This document shows, piece by piece, positions 21,781-31,454 of a DNA stretch of 62,000 nucleotides. The notes below the pieces were generated by a model. The model was not told the origin of the DNA, ran no database searches, and saw only the letters and a program-made list of their open reading frames with translations. Positions within the stretch are counted from its first letter, which is position 1. The number at the start of each line of letters is the position of its first letter. Position numbers and translations under genes: made by a program. The stretch lies in assembly GCA_037447655.1 (NCBI GenBank), contig JBBHKE010002683.1, forward strand, positions 1 through 62,000, in the 5' to 3' direction. Source of the DNA: Zygnema cylindricum. Lineage: Eukaryota > Streptophyta > Zygnematophyceae > Zygnematales > Zygnemataceae.

Positions 21781-22816
21781 TCCCCTTTTTCCTCCTCATT
21801 CACATACCAACTTCTTAGTTCTTCCAAACAAGGACACTCCTCCATATAGTGACCCGGTTTCCTACAAGTGAAGCAAACCCTTTTTTTCAAAGCTCCCATT
21901 TCTTTTCCTCTATCTCTCTTTCCACCGAAGTTCCGATAAGGTTTACCTTTGTCTTTCTTCTTGTTATCATGCTTCCACGAGTCACCGTTGTTCCTCTCAT
22001 CACGCTTCCGCCACTCACCACCAGTTGTGTGTGCATTCACCCTGTCACTTCTCTTACGAAGCTCCAAAGTACTTTCCCTCACAAGAATCTTCCCCATGGT
22101 AATGCTAAAAGTCCATGAGGAGCAATCCATTGCCTGCATACGGTAAATTATGTCTTCGTACTCATATGGAAGTTTCATGATTAGTGTGTTAATCTTTCTC
22201 ACCTCAGATTTTACATAACGTGCACTAGCAAACTAAACATATAATGCAACAATATCATTGCAAAACTCTATCATGCTACCGCCTTTATAAGCATAGGCCT
22301 CTATTTTCTGTTTTACTAATTGTTGCCTCTGTATATTTTCACTCTTATAAATCTGAATCAGTGTTTCCCTGATTTTTGAAGACTTGGTTAGGGTTAAAAG
22401 AGTGATAGCTATGGACTTAGACACGTATCTAATAATGAGATGTTTTCCTATAGTGTTTTTATACTCCCAAATTTTATTGTCATTTTCTTCAGTTTAAGTG
22501 ATAACTCCTACAAGTGGAAACGTAAGCGACAGCGTAGCTCCTCTCACCATAGGTGTTCCTTTTCCTTTCTCCCCTTTTCCCCCTTCCATGGCAATGATTT
22601 TCCCTTTATCTTTCGTTACATCTGAAATCCGGCTAGTTTTGTGGGAAGCCCAGATGAATCTTCGTAGTGATGTCCACAAAAGCTTGTTGGGGGACACCTC
22701 ACTTGTCTCAAAATGATTCCCCATAAGTGCTTTTCGAAAAGCAGTCCCTCCATAGTAAACTCACAATAAGTGAAGTCTGTTCCATCAAACATAGGCACCC
22801 TAGATGGTGGGCCCAT
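21781..22816 (-). pseudogene. gag: gag of copia element G
   Basis: Starts at ATG 22,816-22,814 (MGPPSRVPMFDGTDFTYCEF). After stops it continues as SKSIAITLLTLTKSSKIRETLIQIYKSENI (22,424-22,233) and as a 165-residue open segment (22,202-21,705) with LIMKLPYEYEDIIYRMQ, a lysine-rich stretch and the zinc knuckle CFTCRKPGHYMEEC near 21,842-21,885, then an acidic tail. Gag is better kept than pol, which fits a non-autonomous derivative, though it also has stops. Confidence 0.82.
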
Positions 22817-22820
22817 AAAA
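22806..22820 (-). promoter_or_regulatory. Primer-binding site of element G
   Basis: Minus-strand TTTTATGGGCCCACC, 13 of 15 bases identical to the half-tRNA-iMet site of B and H, placed between the LTR and gag and containing the gag ATG. Confidence 0.65.
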
Positions 22821-23972
22821 TGTAATTCTACAGGTTCCATTCCCCCCATAATTCGCAAGTCTAAAAAAGAGTATCTAGTTAGTGCCGACTCCATTTTTAT
22901 ACAAACCCAAATGATTGACCCCTTGACAATCACAACCCCAATAGAAATTCAACACTGTGAAATAAGACTTTTTGTGTGCTCAGCTCCACCACAGAATGCA
23001 AAGTTAGAATATGAGTTTTGGTTTCACCCACTTTGACTTTCCCTTAGAAATGCAGCCACCCTGGCAGTCAAAGACTCTAGCCAACTACAACCTTGTGTAG
23101 CTTGGACTCCCTTGAGTCCGCAGCAAAAAAAATCACTGAAAATAGTCAAGTGAGTTGATAGTTATGGCTGCTCAAAGTCAGCCATTTATAAAAGGTGCTC
23201 TATGAAGAGAGGCGGCTATCTACCAAAATATTCTAAGTCCTAAAACCCCTCTCTAAACCCCATAGTATTGAGGTACGCACCAATTACATGACTGTACCGT
23301 ATTAGAAAGCACAAGTGCTGAAGTACTTTTTGTACTATCTCTGTACTGTCTTTGTACTGTCTTTGTAAGACATCGCGATAATGTGACATTAGTCACATAT
23401 GGAATTGTCATCTCGCGGTCCGGCGATTCCGCAATCCTCTAGGATATTGACACGTGTCATCCAGAGTGGTGGTGCCCGAAAATGCCAAGGCGGCCATTTC
23501 AGAATCCCGGCTCGCACCACGGCCATCGATCAATGTCGACTTTTGATAGGGACCGTCGAAATAAATGTCTGTATCATTTATTTTGTACAATATATAACGT
23601 ACAGTAGGTTCTATGCTTTACGATGTCGTTCTAGCACTTAAATGGAATGTTTGGTATTTATCTATTTAAATTTCTATCATACCCTATGTAGTATATCATT
23701 CTTCCTATTATATTAGATAAAGCTAACTGTTGATCGACTTGACGAACAGTAGGTACCAGGATCAATTCCTGGGTCCATCATAATCCTTTTGGTAAATCTA
23801 CCTTATCTGCTACCTGTCACTCTAGACACCTTAGGCAGCCATGACTCTAGCTCCCTCACCAACATTCATTGACTACAATAAGTGTGGGGGCTTCGAGAAG
23901 GGAGTTAGAGGCAGACTGCCTCTGCCTTTATCCTATCCTAATACAGACCTAGAAAATACACAAATCTCAACA
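22821..23972 (-). repeat. 5' LTR of element G
   Basis: 1,152 bp, plus-strand ends TGTAATTCTACAGG and AATCTCAACA. It matches the 3' LTR once F is removed. It holds a GTAC cluster (23,275-23,370, including the short repeat TGTACTGTCTT), a CACGTGTCATCC site near 23,450 and the tRNA-like module at 23,699-23,785. Confidence 0.88.
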
Positions 23973-23977
23973 TGTCA

Positions 23978-24135
23978 TAGGTCTTTCGATGTCCCCCCCC
24001 GTCAACGTCGTGCCCCGCTCCCAAGCTACACGGTCAGGTTGCATCGGGCAGTCCACCTTGGTCGTTCTAATGAGTATACTCGGGCTGCTTATGCTTTTTG
24101 ACCTTTTCAACCATCTCTGTCTTCAAAGGCGACGG
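23978..24135. other. Flanking sequence between G and H
   Basis: About 160 bp outside the LTRs, beginning after the second TGTCA. It includes an eight-C run near 23,993. No coding signal or repeat was recognised. Confidence 0.6.
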
Positions 24136-25131
24136 TGCGATTATGTGTCCTCCATAGGACGACAGAGTTCACGAAGCCTGTACATAGTTTTTAACTAACC
24201 CACTTCAAGCCACAACCAGTGCTGCCCAATAAGGCAAACTGACAATTTGACTGCACGGTTGTGCAGCGTGGACTCCCCTGATTCAGTAGCAAAAAGAATC
24301 ACTGAAAACAGCCAATTAGCCGATAAATTTTGAGGTGGCAAAGATGCCAAGTTTATACAAACTCTCAAAGGGAGAGACGTCACTACCTACCAAATTCTCT
24401 AAGTCCTAAATCCCTCTCACAACCCTTATCTACTAACGTACAAACCAATCAAATGATTGTAGGATACAGAAAGGTACTATGGCCGATGTATTTTTTGTAC
24501 GGCTTGTGTACGGCAAGGCTATTGAGTGGACGCGTGTCCACTTTTAACTTGTCCTTATGTTCCCCGGAATTCCTGCGACCAAATGTTATCTCTCCACGTG
24601 GCGCCACGTCATGCCACATCCACAAAACGCCAAAGTGACCATTCCGCGATCTCGGCAGTGATATACGACGTCGGATGAAATCCGACATTAAATGTTGGCT
24701 GTCGAAACAAATGTCTGATTCATTTGTTTCGTGCGAGATGATGTTTGCACTATATAACACTTCGTTTTATGTTCTTTTGTTCGTCATTCCGTTAATTGAA
24801 TTTATGGTTTTAACACTGTTTAAATAATTATCAAACCTAATATACTACAACATATTGGTTAGAGCTAACGGCTACGCCGAGCTTTGCCGGTTAGAGGTTC
24901 GAGTCCTGCCAGACTCAACCTTTTGTTGAGAGTGACATAAGTCACTCTTTAGTCCTGCCAGTTGAGCTAGGACAGCCATGGCTCAACCACCCTCTCTATT
25001 CCTCAGTGACTACAAGAAGTATGGTGGGTAGAGAGAGGAGGTGGAAGCAGGTTGTCTGCCTTTTTCTTTTTCCTATTTGTACTGAACTATTTAGACCTAA
25101 AAAATACCATATAAATCTAATGATTTCAACA
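24136..25131 (-). repeat. 3' LTR of element H
   Basis: 996 bp, plus-strand ends TGCGATTATGTGTCC and GATTTCAACA, next to the reversed polypurine tract CTCCCCTTATTTTCTAG. It matches 29,331 onward. The tRNA-like module (24,852-24,919) has a perfect B-box, GGTTCGAGTCC, at 24,896-24,906. A GTAC cluster lies at 24,430-24,520 and CCACGTGGCGCC near 24,594. Confidence 0.88.
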
Positions 25132-25144
25132 CTCCCCTTATTTT

Positions 25145-25740
25145 CTAGTCTAACTTTAACTTCACTCCACACTTTTCTCTACAATATTTTAACTTGGGAG
25201 AAGGCACTGTTTTTGTCATCATATCAGCCACCATTTCCTCATCTGATTTATATACAAGATTCACAATCTTATTCGCAACTTTTTCTCTCACAAAACTCAA
25301 CCTTATGTCTATATGCTTAGCTTTGAAATGATGTTTTGGATTAGCCGCAATTGCAATGGCAGCTTGATTATCACAAAACACTTCATGCAACCCCCTTCTT
25401 CTTATACCCCAGTTGTTGCAACAAGGACTTGACCCACATTAACTCTTTCACAGCAGAACAAGAGGCGATGTACTCAACCTCCATAGTAGACTGAGTTACC
25501 ACCTTTTGTTGCTTACTGCTCCAACAGCAAGCACCTTGTCCCATATACAACACATACCCAGAAGTGCATCTTCTCATAGGTGCATCCCCATAACCAGCAT
25601 CACTCCAAGTAGTGATGTCAGTGTGCTCCCCTCCCAAATGCAACCATAACTCTCTGGTTCCCACCAAATATCTCATGACTCTCTTAGCTGCCTCCTAGTC
25701 TCTCTTCCTATGAACATTAAGACTCCTACTGAGTACTCCA
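25145..25740 (-). pseudogene. pol: copia RNase H of element H
   Basis: Two open segments (25,676-25,383 and 25,390-25,145) separated by a frameshift. Motifs: RYLVGTRELWLHLGGEHTD, WSDAGYGDAPMRRCTSGYV (catalytic Asp), WSSKQQKVVTQSTMEVEYI (Glu context with MEAEY changed to MEVEY, acid kept), CDNQAAIAIAANPKHHFKAK (Asp), and VADMMTKTVPSPK at the end. Confidence 0.88.
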
Positions 25741-26760
25741 AATGTTACCGCTATGTCCGGCCAGGTACAGTTCATAAAATAGATCAAACTTCCTACGACT
25801 TCTCTATAAGGAATAGACTTTATAAACTCTCTCTCATCTGGACTCATCTGATCATCTAAGATCATCACTCCTTTTACACTCCCATCACTTATTTTTTTCA
25901 AGTCCATGGGAGTGGTACAACTGTTAGCCTTTTCCATCTGGAATTCCTCAAGCATATTACCTATTGCTTCTTTCAAAGTAAGTCTAATAAACTTTTTCCC
26001 CCCATCTCTCTCCATTTGGATCCCCAAAAAGTATCTTGCCTCACCTAAATCCTTCATATCAAATCTGCTTCTAAGATCTTTCTTTAGCCTATTAATCTTT
26101 TCCAAAGACTTACTGAGCACAAGCAGATCATCCACATAGATTGCAATAAAAATGACACCATTCTCATCCTCAAACATATAGATAGAATGGTCAGATCTAA
26201 TCCGGATATATCTTAGACCGGTTAGAAACTCATCTAGTTTCTTATTCTATTGTCGGGGAGCCTGCTTCAGTCCATTTAAGGACTTTATGAGCCTGCAGAC
26301 TTTGCTCTCTTCTCCTTCCTCCACGAACCCCTCCGGTTGCCTCATGAAAATTTCTTCCTCTAACTCACCATTAAGAAAAGCAGTCTTAATGTCCATCTGG
26401 TGTATTTCCATGTCTTCTGCTGCTGCCGAACTGAGGAGAATCCTTACTGATCGGAACGAAACAACTGGAGCAAAAGTATCCTCATAGTCAATCCCCTCAT
26501 TTTGGGTAAACCCCTTTGCTACCAGTCAAGCCTTATATCTCTCAATGGTATTATCTGGGTTCAATTATAGTTTAAACACCCATTTACAACCAATCGGTTT
26601 TCTGTCCGGGGGAAAATCCGCTAGTTCCCAAGTATTTACTTCCATGATAGAGGCCATCTCATCATTTATGGCTCTAATCTATCAGTCTTTCTCCAGACTG
26701 TTTACTGCCTCCGATTATGACTAAGGCTCATCTGGGTGAGATAGCTTAGTTACTTTGTGA
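25695..26760 (-). pseudogene. pol: copia reverse transcriptase of element H
   Basis: C-terminal part open at 26,177-25,695: MFEDENGVIFIAIYVDDLLV (catalytic pair), RFDMKDLGEARYFLGIQMERDGGKK, KSIPYREVVGSLIYFMNCTWPD. The N-terminal part at 26,240-26,760 shows the [18 protein letters not shown]-type block and the CKWVFKL-type block, with stops. Apart from those breaks it is close to B and J. Confidence 0.85.
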
Positions 26761-26799
26761 GCGACATGTATTTCTTTAATCCGTTTTGCTGCTTTTTCT

Positions 26800-28325
26800 T
26801 CCTCCCTCAAACTCCGAAGCTGGGATGGAGGGAAGTCTTCGATTTCTCCTTACTGTCTCATCGGCTCCCCTATCTATGGAAGCCGGTTCCGGTTCCTCCT
26901 CTTGTGTCTCCTCGAAGTCCATAGGAATGTGTGAGATTTCTGGTGGATCTCCTGTGTCTTAGATCTCCCTTGAATCTGCAATCCGTGTTTCACTCATGTC
27001 CTTTTCGGGAAGGACGAAGTCCTCCTCACCTTCAGACTCAAATCTTATCTTCTTGGTATATTTAAAGGGTCAAATGACTTCCCTTCATCCATGACAACTA
27101 GTTTTATGACCATAATTATATCTCTCTTTGCTAAGTCATAGACACTATATCCCTTGACATCCTCATCATATCCTACAAAGTATCCATGTTTTTCCTAGCA
27201 TCTAGTTTCCAGTTTTTTCTATCTGTGTCAAGATTGTAAACTTGGCTACCAAATACTTTAAGGTGAGAGATATTTGGTTTCCTTCCCACCCATCTCTCAT
27301 AAGGTGTCATTCCCTTTACAGCTGAGGTAAGGACTATATTCTTAATGTAGTTGGCACGGTTCATGGCCTCTGCCCAAAATCTCTTTCCTATTTTCTTGTC
27401 GGCCAACATACAGCATGCACTATCTCATGTGTTCGGTTCAACCTCTCAACTACCCCATTTTGTTCCAGGTTATATGGTACGGTTTATTGGTGCTAAACTC
27501 CCTCATCTCTCAAGTATTCCTCAAACTGGTTAGAGGAATATTCCCCCCCATTATCACTCCTTATTCTCTTAATGGGGGTTCCATGCAACTTCTCACTCCA
27601 GGCTTTATATTCCACACTTTGTTTTCAGGAAGTAGACTCTAGAGTATCTAGACCAGTCATCAGTTATTGTCAAAATAAACCTCTTTCCTCCAACCGAAGG
27701 TACTTTTGCAGGTCCCCAAATATATGTGTGGACCAAATCTAGTACTTTCTCACCTTTATATGTGGCGGCTTTGGGAAAAGGAAGTCTGTGAGCCTTACCT
27801 TGAGCACAACCACTACAATCATCCATCATTTCGATATCCCCAAACAGAATGCCTTCTACTACCCCTAGCTTTTTCATTTCCCTCAACCCCTCAAAATGCA
27901 CATGCCCCAATCCTTTATGCCAAATCATCAAATTAGGAACACCAACATAGTAAGCATTCTTGTTTTCATTACTTAGGTTAAGCCTAAACATTCCTTGGCT
28001 ACCCTTATCTGCCGTGAAGTAAACTTCATCCTTATACTTAGTTGTAAAGACTCTCTTTCTAGTGAAGGTATCAAACTCTTTGTCATCTAACACAGACGTA
28101 GAGACAAGATTTTTACTCACCAGAGGAATATAGAGTACATCTAAGAATGTGAGTATAGAAGTCTTACCCTCCACTAAGACTTTTATATCTACTAACCCCA
28201 CTAGATTTGTAGTAACCACTCTCCCATTCCCATACTCTATCTCTATAGTAGGGATCTTTCTTAGCTTTGTAAAGAGTTGATTATAACGACACATATGCAT
28301 GGATGCACCTGAGTGGAATATCCAT
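26800..28325 (-). pseudogene. pol: copia protease-integrase of element H
   Basis: A 231-residue open segment (28,300-27,605) runs from just after the protease site through YIPLVSKNLVSTSVLDDKEF, the zinc region (HKGLGHVHFEGL ... CSGCAQGKAHRLPFPK) to VHTYIWGPAKVP and TITDDWSRYSRVYF. The first integrase aspartate (HTDIWG) reads HTYIWG. In protease, DSGAS reads HSGAS: codon 28,313-28,315 encodes His. The C-terminal integrase is at 27,409-27,173 (KIGKRFWAEAMNRANYIKN, TPYERWVGRKPNISHLKVFG). Both enzymes have therefore lost a catalytic acid. Confidence 0.85.
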
Positions 28326-29326
28326 CCTTCTTGTGGAGCTTCCCAAATTGCTCCAAGGGCACACTTCTGTCTCCGAGGGATCTACTTCTCCTCCAGGCTC
28401 TCGTCAAAAAGAAGCTCCCTATCCTCCTCAGAGGACTCATCCTCGGTTTCTCCTATCACTTTTGTGACCACAAGTGTCTTTTTCTTCCCTCCGGAAGAGC
28501 CCCCTCTACGGTTCTCTTGGAGCCTCAGCTCCGACAGCTTGATACAATCCGCGATAATGTGTCCCGACTTTTTGCAAAAATGACAAAGGCCTTTTGGGGG
28601 CCTTGGTCCTCCAAGCTGATCTCATAACCTTTTGAACAATTTCTTCGGGTCCTTCCCCCATCAGTCCCCTCGTGGAGCTAGAGCTTGAATGCTCTTTCCT
28701 CCTCTCCCAATCTCCATGGTGTTTTCTTGCACAAGTATCACCCGGACCATTGTATTCCACTTCCATGAACTATCAGTCATTTCCTGTTCTCAGTACACTA
28801 TGTTCTCGTACTCATCTGGTAACTTCATGATGAGAGTGTTAACTAGCTTTTGCTCAGCCAACTAGAGATCTTGAATAGTACCAACTCTATAGATCTCCAC
28901 CAAACTCACCCACAACTCTTCCGCCTTGTAAATGTGAAGGTGAGTGGTGGCCAAAGCTTGAGTGAGGTGCCTTAGAATGAAGTTGTTAGAAGCCATGTTT
29001 ACATCTTCCCACATTTGAGTACCGTTCTTCACTGACTTCACGGCCGCCAATCCCGATGTCGTGGCTATAAGAGTGAGGGGTGTCACCTTCCCTTTCCCCT
29101 TTTCGGACACACTGCTGTGCCCATCCTCTGCCTCCTCTGCCGAAGCAGTCGCTAATGCAAGAAACCTAACTTCTCCAAACCCTGGTGGAGTTCCTGAAGG
29201 TGGACGTGTCACTTGTCCATTGACAACACCCCAGTATCGTTTTTCGCACAAAACTTCCATCATCATGGCTTCCCAATAGATGAACCCAGATCCATTGAAG
29301 GTGGGCACCCTAGAGGGTGGGCCCAT
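28326..29326 (-). pseudogene. gag: copia gag of element H
   Basis: Starts at ATG 29,326-29,324 (M-GPPSRVPTFNGSGFIYWEAMM), followed by CEKRYWGVVNGQVTRPPSGT, a serine-rich part, WEDVNMASNNFILRHLTQAL and LWVSLVEIYRVGTIQDL. A stop follows. The nucleocapsid near 28,540-28,590 keeps a histidine/cysteine knuckle (FCKKSGHIIADC by frame) but with shifts. The acidic tail near 28,370-28,470 is the stretch used to recognise the C fragment at 3,879-4,029. Confidence 0.85.
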
Positions 29327-29330
29327 AACC
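29316..29330 (-). promoter_or_regulatory. Primer-binding site of element H
   Basis: Minus-strand GGTTATGGGCCCACC, identical to that of B and fully complementary to the anticodon arm of plant initiator tRNA-Met. It lies between the LTR and gag and includes the gag ATG. Confidence 0.78.
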
Positions 29331-30215
29331 TGCAATTATGTGTCCTCCATTAGACGACAGAGTTTAGAAAGCCTCTAGATAGTTTTAAACTAACCCACTT
29401 CAAGCCACAACCACTACCCAAGAAGTTAAACTGACAGTTTGAATGCACCCCTATGCAGCGTGTACTCCCCTGAGTCTGTAGCAAAAAGAATCACTGAAAA
29501 CAGCCAACCAGCCGACTATTTATGAGGTGGCATAGATGCCAAGTTTATACAAACTCTCAAAGGGAGAGAGGTCACTACCTACCGAATTCTCTAAGTCCTA
29601 AATCCCTCTCACAACCCCTATCTACTAACGTACAAACCAATCAAATGAATGTAGGATATAGAAAGGTACTACGGCCGATGTACTTTGTGTACGACCTGTG
29701 TACGTCAAGGCCATTGAGTGAACGCGTGTCCACTTTTAACTCGTCCTTATGTTCCCCAGATTTCCTGCGACCAAATGTTATCTCTCCACGTGGCGCCACA
29801 TCATGCCACGTTCACAACGCCAAAGTGACCATTCCGCGATCTCGGCAGTGATATACGCCGTCGGATGAAATACAACATTAAATGTTGGCCGTCGAAACAA
29901 ATGTCCGATTCATTTGTTTCGTGCGAGATGATGTTCACACTATATAACACTTCGTTCTATGTTCTTTCATTCGTCATTCTATTAATGGAGTTCATGGTGT
30001 TAACACTGTTTAAATAATTATCAAACCTAATATACGGCAACATACTGGTTAGAGCTAACGGCTACGCCGCGCTCTGCCGGTCAGAGGTTCGAGTCCTGCC
30101 GGACTCAACCTTTTGTTAAGAGTGACATAAGTCACTCTTTACTCCTCTGGCTAAACCGGAACACCCTTTTACTCAATGACTACATTTAGGGGAAGGAGGA
30201 GGGGAGAAGGGAGGA
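29331..30215 (-). repeat. 5' LTR of element H (outer end degenerate)
   Basis: Plus-strand start TGCAATTATGTGTCC. It matches the 3' LTR closely to about 30,150, then only weakly to about 30,215. The tRNA-like module is at 30,048-30,112, with a perfect B-box GGTTCGAGTCC at 30,086-30,096. Confidence 0.85.
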
Positions 30216-30315
30216 AAAGACCCCATACTACGCCCTACACAGCCCTCTCCCATGCCCTTACCACCACCACGCCTTCCTGCAGCACTTGCTACCCCGCCAC
30301 CGCCACCCTGCCCAC
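30216..30315. other. C-rich junction sequence
   Basis: About 100 bp between the LTRs of H and K. It is rich in CCACC and GCC runs. No gene or known repeat was recognised. Confidence 0.5.
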
Positions 30316-31454
30316 ACAGAATTCGCAGGTCCAAAGGAAGCTAATCTAGATAGTGCCAACTCCAAGTTTATATAAACCCAAATGATTGACCCTTTAACAA
30401 TCAGAACCCCATTACAGCTTCACCCCTGTGAAGTAAGACTTTCTGTGTGCTCAGTTCCACCACAGAATGCAAAGCTAGAATATGAGATTTGGACACATTC
30501 ACCCACTTTGACTTTCCCTTAGATATGCAGCCACCCAGGCAGGCAAAAACTCTGACCGACTACACCCTTGTGTAGCGTAGACTCCCCTGAGTCCGCAGCA
30601 AAAAAAATCACTGAAATTGGTCAAGTGAATTGATTGTTATGGCTGCCCAAAGTTTGCCATTTATACAAGGTGCACTCTGGGAGAGTCAGCTACCTACCAG
30701 AAATATTCTAAGTCCTAGTCCCTCTCTAAACCCCTTCTACTGAAGTACGACGCCAATCACAGGACTGTACCGTACATAAAAGTACAGGCGTCGGAGTACT
30801 TTCTGTACGACAACTGTACGATAGGACCATACTAGTGACAAATGTCACATCCAAACTTGTTATCTTGCGCTCTGGAGATTTCGCAATCCTCCAGCGCATT
30901 TCCACGTGTCATCCAAAGTGGCGGCGTCAGAAAAAGCCAAAGCGGCCATTCCGGAATCTCGGCTAGCACCACGGTCGTCGATTAAATCCGGTATTCATTC
31001 TTACCCGTCGAAAATATGTGCGCGCTATTTGTTTCGCCGTCGAAACAAATGAGCGGTATTTGTTTCGCGTAAACCGTACTACTCTAAACTGTTTCTATGT
31101 ACTAAGAATCTATTCGCACCGTTAAATGAATTCGTCTACGCGTACATATTTATATAATTATCAAACCCTATATGTCCTAGCACTAGTCCTAGACTAAACG
31201 GACAAAGCTAACGGCTATATTGACGGACCGGCAGGTTCCAGGATCAAATCCTGGGTCCGTCAATACTTTTGGTAAACCCATCTATTTTGTGCTACCTGTC
31301 TGCTACAAAGCTTTAGGCAGCCATGGCTCTATCACCCTACCCAGCCTTTAGTGACTACAACAAGTGTGGGGGGCTTGGAGAAGGGAGTCAGAGGCAGACT
31401 GCCTCTATTATTTTTGTATCTAGTAAAGACCTAGAAAATACCAATATATCAATA
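30316..31454 (-). repeat. LTR K (copia, G-type; solo or truncated)
   Basis: About 1.14 kb matching the LTRs of element G from 'aattcgcaggtcc' to the outer end ACCTAGAAAATACC...CAATA. It has no adjacent internal region. The inner tip is missing or altered. A GTAC cluster lies at 30,740-30,830, TCCACGTGTCATCC near 30,901, and a tRNA-like module at 31,190-31,262 has a clear T-arm: five-base stem CCAGG/CCTGG with a seven-base loop ATCAAAT. Confidence 0.8.

Larger units (their letters stand above)
18152..23972 (-). mobile_element. Copia element G, non-autonomous, TSD TGTCA
   Basis: Minus-strand copia element with both LTRs and a perfect 5-bp target duplication (TGTCA at 18,147-18,151 and 23,973-23,977). 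The internal region is only about 2 kb (20,830-22,820): gag is recognisable, but protease, integrase and nearly all RT are missing. Only a short RT tail and 3' end remain. The primer-binding site and polypurine tract are kept, so it looks like a derivative that could have moved with proteins supplied by a full relative. A solo LTR (F) later entered its 3' LTR. Confidence 0.88.
24136..30215 (-). mobile_element. Copia element H (two LTRs)
   Basis: Minus-strand Ty1/copia element: 3' LTR 24,136-25,131, RNase H, RT, integrase, protease, gag, and 5' LTR from 29,331. The outer end of the 5' LTR degenerates after about 30,150-30,215, so its right border and any target duplication cannot be set. It belongs to the same superfamily as B and J and has the half-tRNA-iMet primer site. 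Coding parts are long but interrupted, and the protease catalytic aspartate is lost. Confidence 0.88.

Noticed and set aside
20836-22716. Long plus-strand ORFs rich in Ser, Phe and Leu (for example 21,286-21,744)
   Set aside because: They lie antisense to gag and the pol remnant of element G in a pyrimidine-rich stretch; composition explains their length.
24852-24919. A functional tRNA gene
   Set aside because: The B-box is perfect, but no 7-bp acceptor stem or proper anticodon arm can be drawn, and the module recurs at the same place in LTRs; it is tRNA-like only.
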